64,000 nt of DNA from an uncultured Arenicella sp. Its GTDB lineage: Bacteria; Pseudomonadota; Gammaproteobacteria; Arenicellales; Arenicellaceae. Below the pieces are notes generated by a model. The model made no database searches and was not told where the DNA came from. It saw only the letters and a list, made by a program, of their open reading frames with translations. How positions within the stretch are numbered: position 1 is the stretch's first letter; the number at the start of each line of letters is the position of its first letter. Both the position numbers and the translations under genes were made by a program. Positions 62,400-64,000 of this stretch are shown piece by piece. Where the stretch lies: positions 1-64,000 of the forward strand of contig CALJWL010000035.1 in NCBI GenBank assembly GCA_937974565.1. The letters are read 5' to 3'.

Positions 62400-64000
62400 A
62401 TGGACATCTCACACATTTTTAACGACTTAAACGACGCTCAACGCGAAGCCGTTGCCGCCACACCTGGGCCACTGCTGATTCTGGCGGGCGCAGGCAGTGG
62501 GAAAACGCGGGTTCTTACCTCACGAATCGCTTACCTAGTAGAGGGTCACAATGTGTCTCCGCTCTCGATTTTAGCGGTGACATTTACCAATAAAGCCAGT
62601 CGCGAGATGCGTGGGCGTATCGAAGATATGTTAGGACTGCCGATGGGAGGAATGTGGATAGGCACCTTCCATAGTTTGGCGCACAGATTACTCAGACAAC
62701 ATTACAAAGAGGCCAATTTACCGCAAGCGTTTCAAATTTTAGACAGCGATGATCAACTCAGAATGATCAAACGTTGCCTTAAAGAAATGGCCTTAGACGA
62801 AGCCTATTGGCCTCCCAAGCAGATTCAATGGTATATCAGTGGACACAAAGAGGAAGGCCGCAGGCCTGCCAACATTCCTCAGAGCAACGACCCACAACAA
62901 CAAACGTTACTGGCCGTTTACAGCCATTACGAAACTCTTTGTCAGCGCTTTGGTTTAATCGACTTCTCAGAGCTGCTATTACGTGCGTTTGAGTTATTGA
63001 AGAACAACGATGTGTTACGCAGCCGCTATCAAGAACGGTTCCAACACGTACTCGTTGATGAATTCCAAGACACCAACAGCATTCAATACGCGTGGTTGCG
63101 TTTGTTAGTCGCCGAATCTCACAACCTGTTCGCCGTAGGCGATGATGACCAAAGCATTTATGGTTGGCGCGGTGCAAAAGTTGAGAACATTTTGCAATTC
63201 GAACAAGATTTTCCAGAAACCAAGACCGTGCGTTTAGAGCAAAATTACCGCTCGACCACTCGCATTCTGGATGCCGCCAACGCCGTAATACAACACAATG
63301 ATACGCGGCTCGGAAAAAACCTCTGGACGGCGGGTGACGAAGGCGAACCAGTCAAACTTTACACCGCCTATGACGAGCGCGACGAAGCTCGCTTTGTTAT
63401 CGACCAAATTCAGGCTTGGGTTAACGACGGCGGCTCTCGCAGCGAAGTAGCCATTCTGTATCGCTCTAATGCGCAATCGCGCACCTTTGAAGAGCAGCTA
63501 ATGCAAGCAGGCATGCCTTATCGAGTCTACGGTGGTCTGCGCTTTTTTGAACGTGCAGAAATCAAAGACGCACTCGCTTATCTGCGCCTATGTACACGCA
63601 CCGATGATGACCCGTCGTTCGAGCGTATCGTTAACACCCCCACTCGTGGCATCGGCAACAAAACCATCGACTTGGTGCGTGAATACGCACGCGCCAATCA
63701 ACTTTCATTATGGGAGGCGACCAACCAACTGGTTGCCAGTTCTCAACTAAGTAGCCGAGCGGCCAGTGCATTAGCCACATTCACCCAACTGATTCAAGAC
63801 ATTCGTTCGCAAATAGAAGAGCAAGACTTATTCCAACAAATCGAAATCATGTTGGACTTAAGCAGGTTAATTGAACACTTTAAAAAAGAGAAAGGGGAGA
63901 AAGGCCAAGCGCGGGTTGAGAACCTACAAGAATTGGTCACCGCCGCTCGTGGCTATGAAATCGAGGAAACCGAGGATAACTTGCCTGCGATGGCCTCATT
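62400..64000 (+). CDS. uvrD: DNA helicase II UvrD, 5' part (runs off the right edge)
   Basis: Superfamily 1 3'-5' helicase for nucleotide excision and mismatch repair. The visible ~533 residues contain Q-motif NDAQREAV, Walker A LAGAGSGKTRVL, motif Ia TFTNKASREMRGRIE, motif II VLVDEFQDTNSIQYAW, motif III VGDDDQSIYGWRGAKVENI and motif IV LEQNYRSTTRILDAAN. The sequence follows UvrD (DISHIFNDLNDAQREAV; MWIGTFHSLAHRLLRQH; KGEKGQARVENLQELVTAA) rather than Rep or PcrA. The frame is open to the window end, so the C-terminal domain is missing only by truncation. Confidence 0.95.
   Translation, partial: MDISHIFNDLNDAQREAVAATPGPLLILAGAGSGKTRVLTSRIAYLVEGHNVSPLSILAVTFTNKASREMRGRIEDMLGLPMGGMWIGTFHSLAHRLLRQHYKEANLPQAFQILDSDDQLRMIKRCLKEMALDEAYWPPKQIQWYISGHKEEGRRPANIPQSNDPQQQTLLAVYSHYETLCQRFGLIDFSELLLRAFELLKNNDVLRSRYQERFQHVLVDEFQDTNSIQYAWLRLLVAESHNLFAVGDDDQSIYGWRGAKVENILQFEQDFPETKTVRLEQNYRSTTRILDAANAVIQHNDTRLGKNLWTAGDEGEPVKLYTAYDERDEARFVIDQIQAWVNDGGSRSEVAILYRSNAQSRTFEEQLMQAGMPYRVYGGLRFFERAEIKDALAYLRLCTRTDDDPSFERIVNTPTRGIGNKTIDLVREYARANQLSLWEATNQLVASSQLSSRAASALATFTQLIQDIRSQIEEQDLFQQIEIMLDLSRLIEHFKKEKGEKGQARVENLQELVTAARGYEIEETEDNLPAMAS

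Overview
The window is a chromosomal segment of a gammaproteobacterium of moderate GC content. The evidence is the gene content and order: rsmD/coaD/YfhL-type ferredoxin divergent from ftsY-ftsE-ftsX-rpoH, hemC(D)-hemX-hemY divergent from argH, lptM-lysA, pdxA-rsmA, glmU-glmS-uvrD, and rpe next to trpE-trpG-trpD-trpC. A complete glucosylglycerate (compatible solute) pathway and a cobalamin-dependent ribonucleotide reductase would fit a marine or saline free-living heterotroph, but no genus can be named from the sequence alone. Most of the window is ordinary housekeeping DNA.

Left end (1-11.6 kb): the most unusual region. The class II ribonucleotide reductase is split into NrdJa (8591-10786) and NrdJb (173-889), and the two halves are separated by about 7.7 kb. 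The intervening DNA carries a small HTH regulator, a 1905-residue protein joining a GMC oxidoreductase, an alpha/beta hydrolase with a Cys nucleophile and a PhoD-like metallophosphoesterase, and a multi-spanning membrane protein. Both nrdJ halves lie downstream of a tandem pair of NrdR-box-like sequences at the 31-32 bp spacing known for NrdR, so co-regulation seems to have been kept or re-established after separation.

11.6-22.6 kb: a Sel1/SH3/SPOR envelope protein, zur, a VOC protein, an OsmC protein, the trpEGDC operon, rpe and an AsmA-family protein. 22.9-27.8 kb: glycerate kinase, glucosyl-3-phosphoglycerate phosphatase, glucosyl-3-phosphoglycerate synthase and a GH13_18 phosphorylase, which together can make, break and recycle glucosylglycerate. 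27.8-35.3 kb: dusA, a lipoprotein, ferredoxin, coaD, rsmD, ftsYEX and rpoH. FtsY carries a 21-bp in-frame minisatellite, and rpoH is preceded by a perfect CIRCE operator lying on its sigma-70 promoter, implying HrcA control of sigma-32.

35.4-46.5 kb: glutathione reductase, small accessory genes, a BLUF photoreceptor, a large membrane-anchored protein of unknown function, an orphan CI/Cro-like repressor pair with three operator-like palindromes and a probably leaderless cro-type transcript, a secreted unknown, a lipoprotein-type oligopeptidase B and a SRPBCC protein. 46.5-64 kb: mutM, hemY, hemX, a fused hemC-hemD gene, argH, lptM, lysA, a periplasmic glutaredoxin-like protein, xth, rpmE, rsmA, pdxA, glmU, glmS and the 5' part of uvrD, which runs off the right edge. 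No rRNA, tRNA, insertion sequence, CRISPR array or complete prophage was found.
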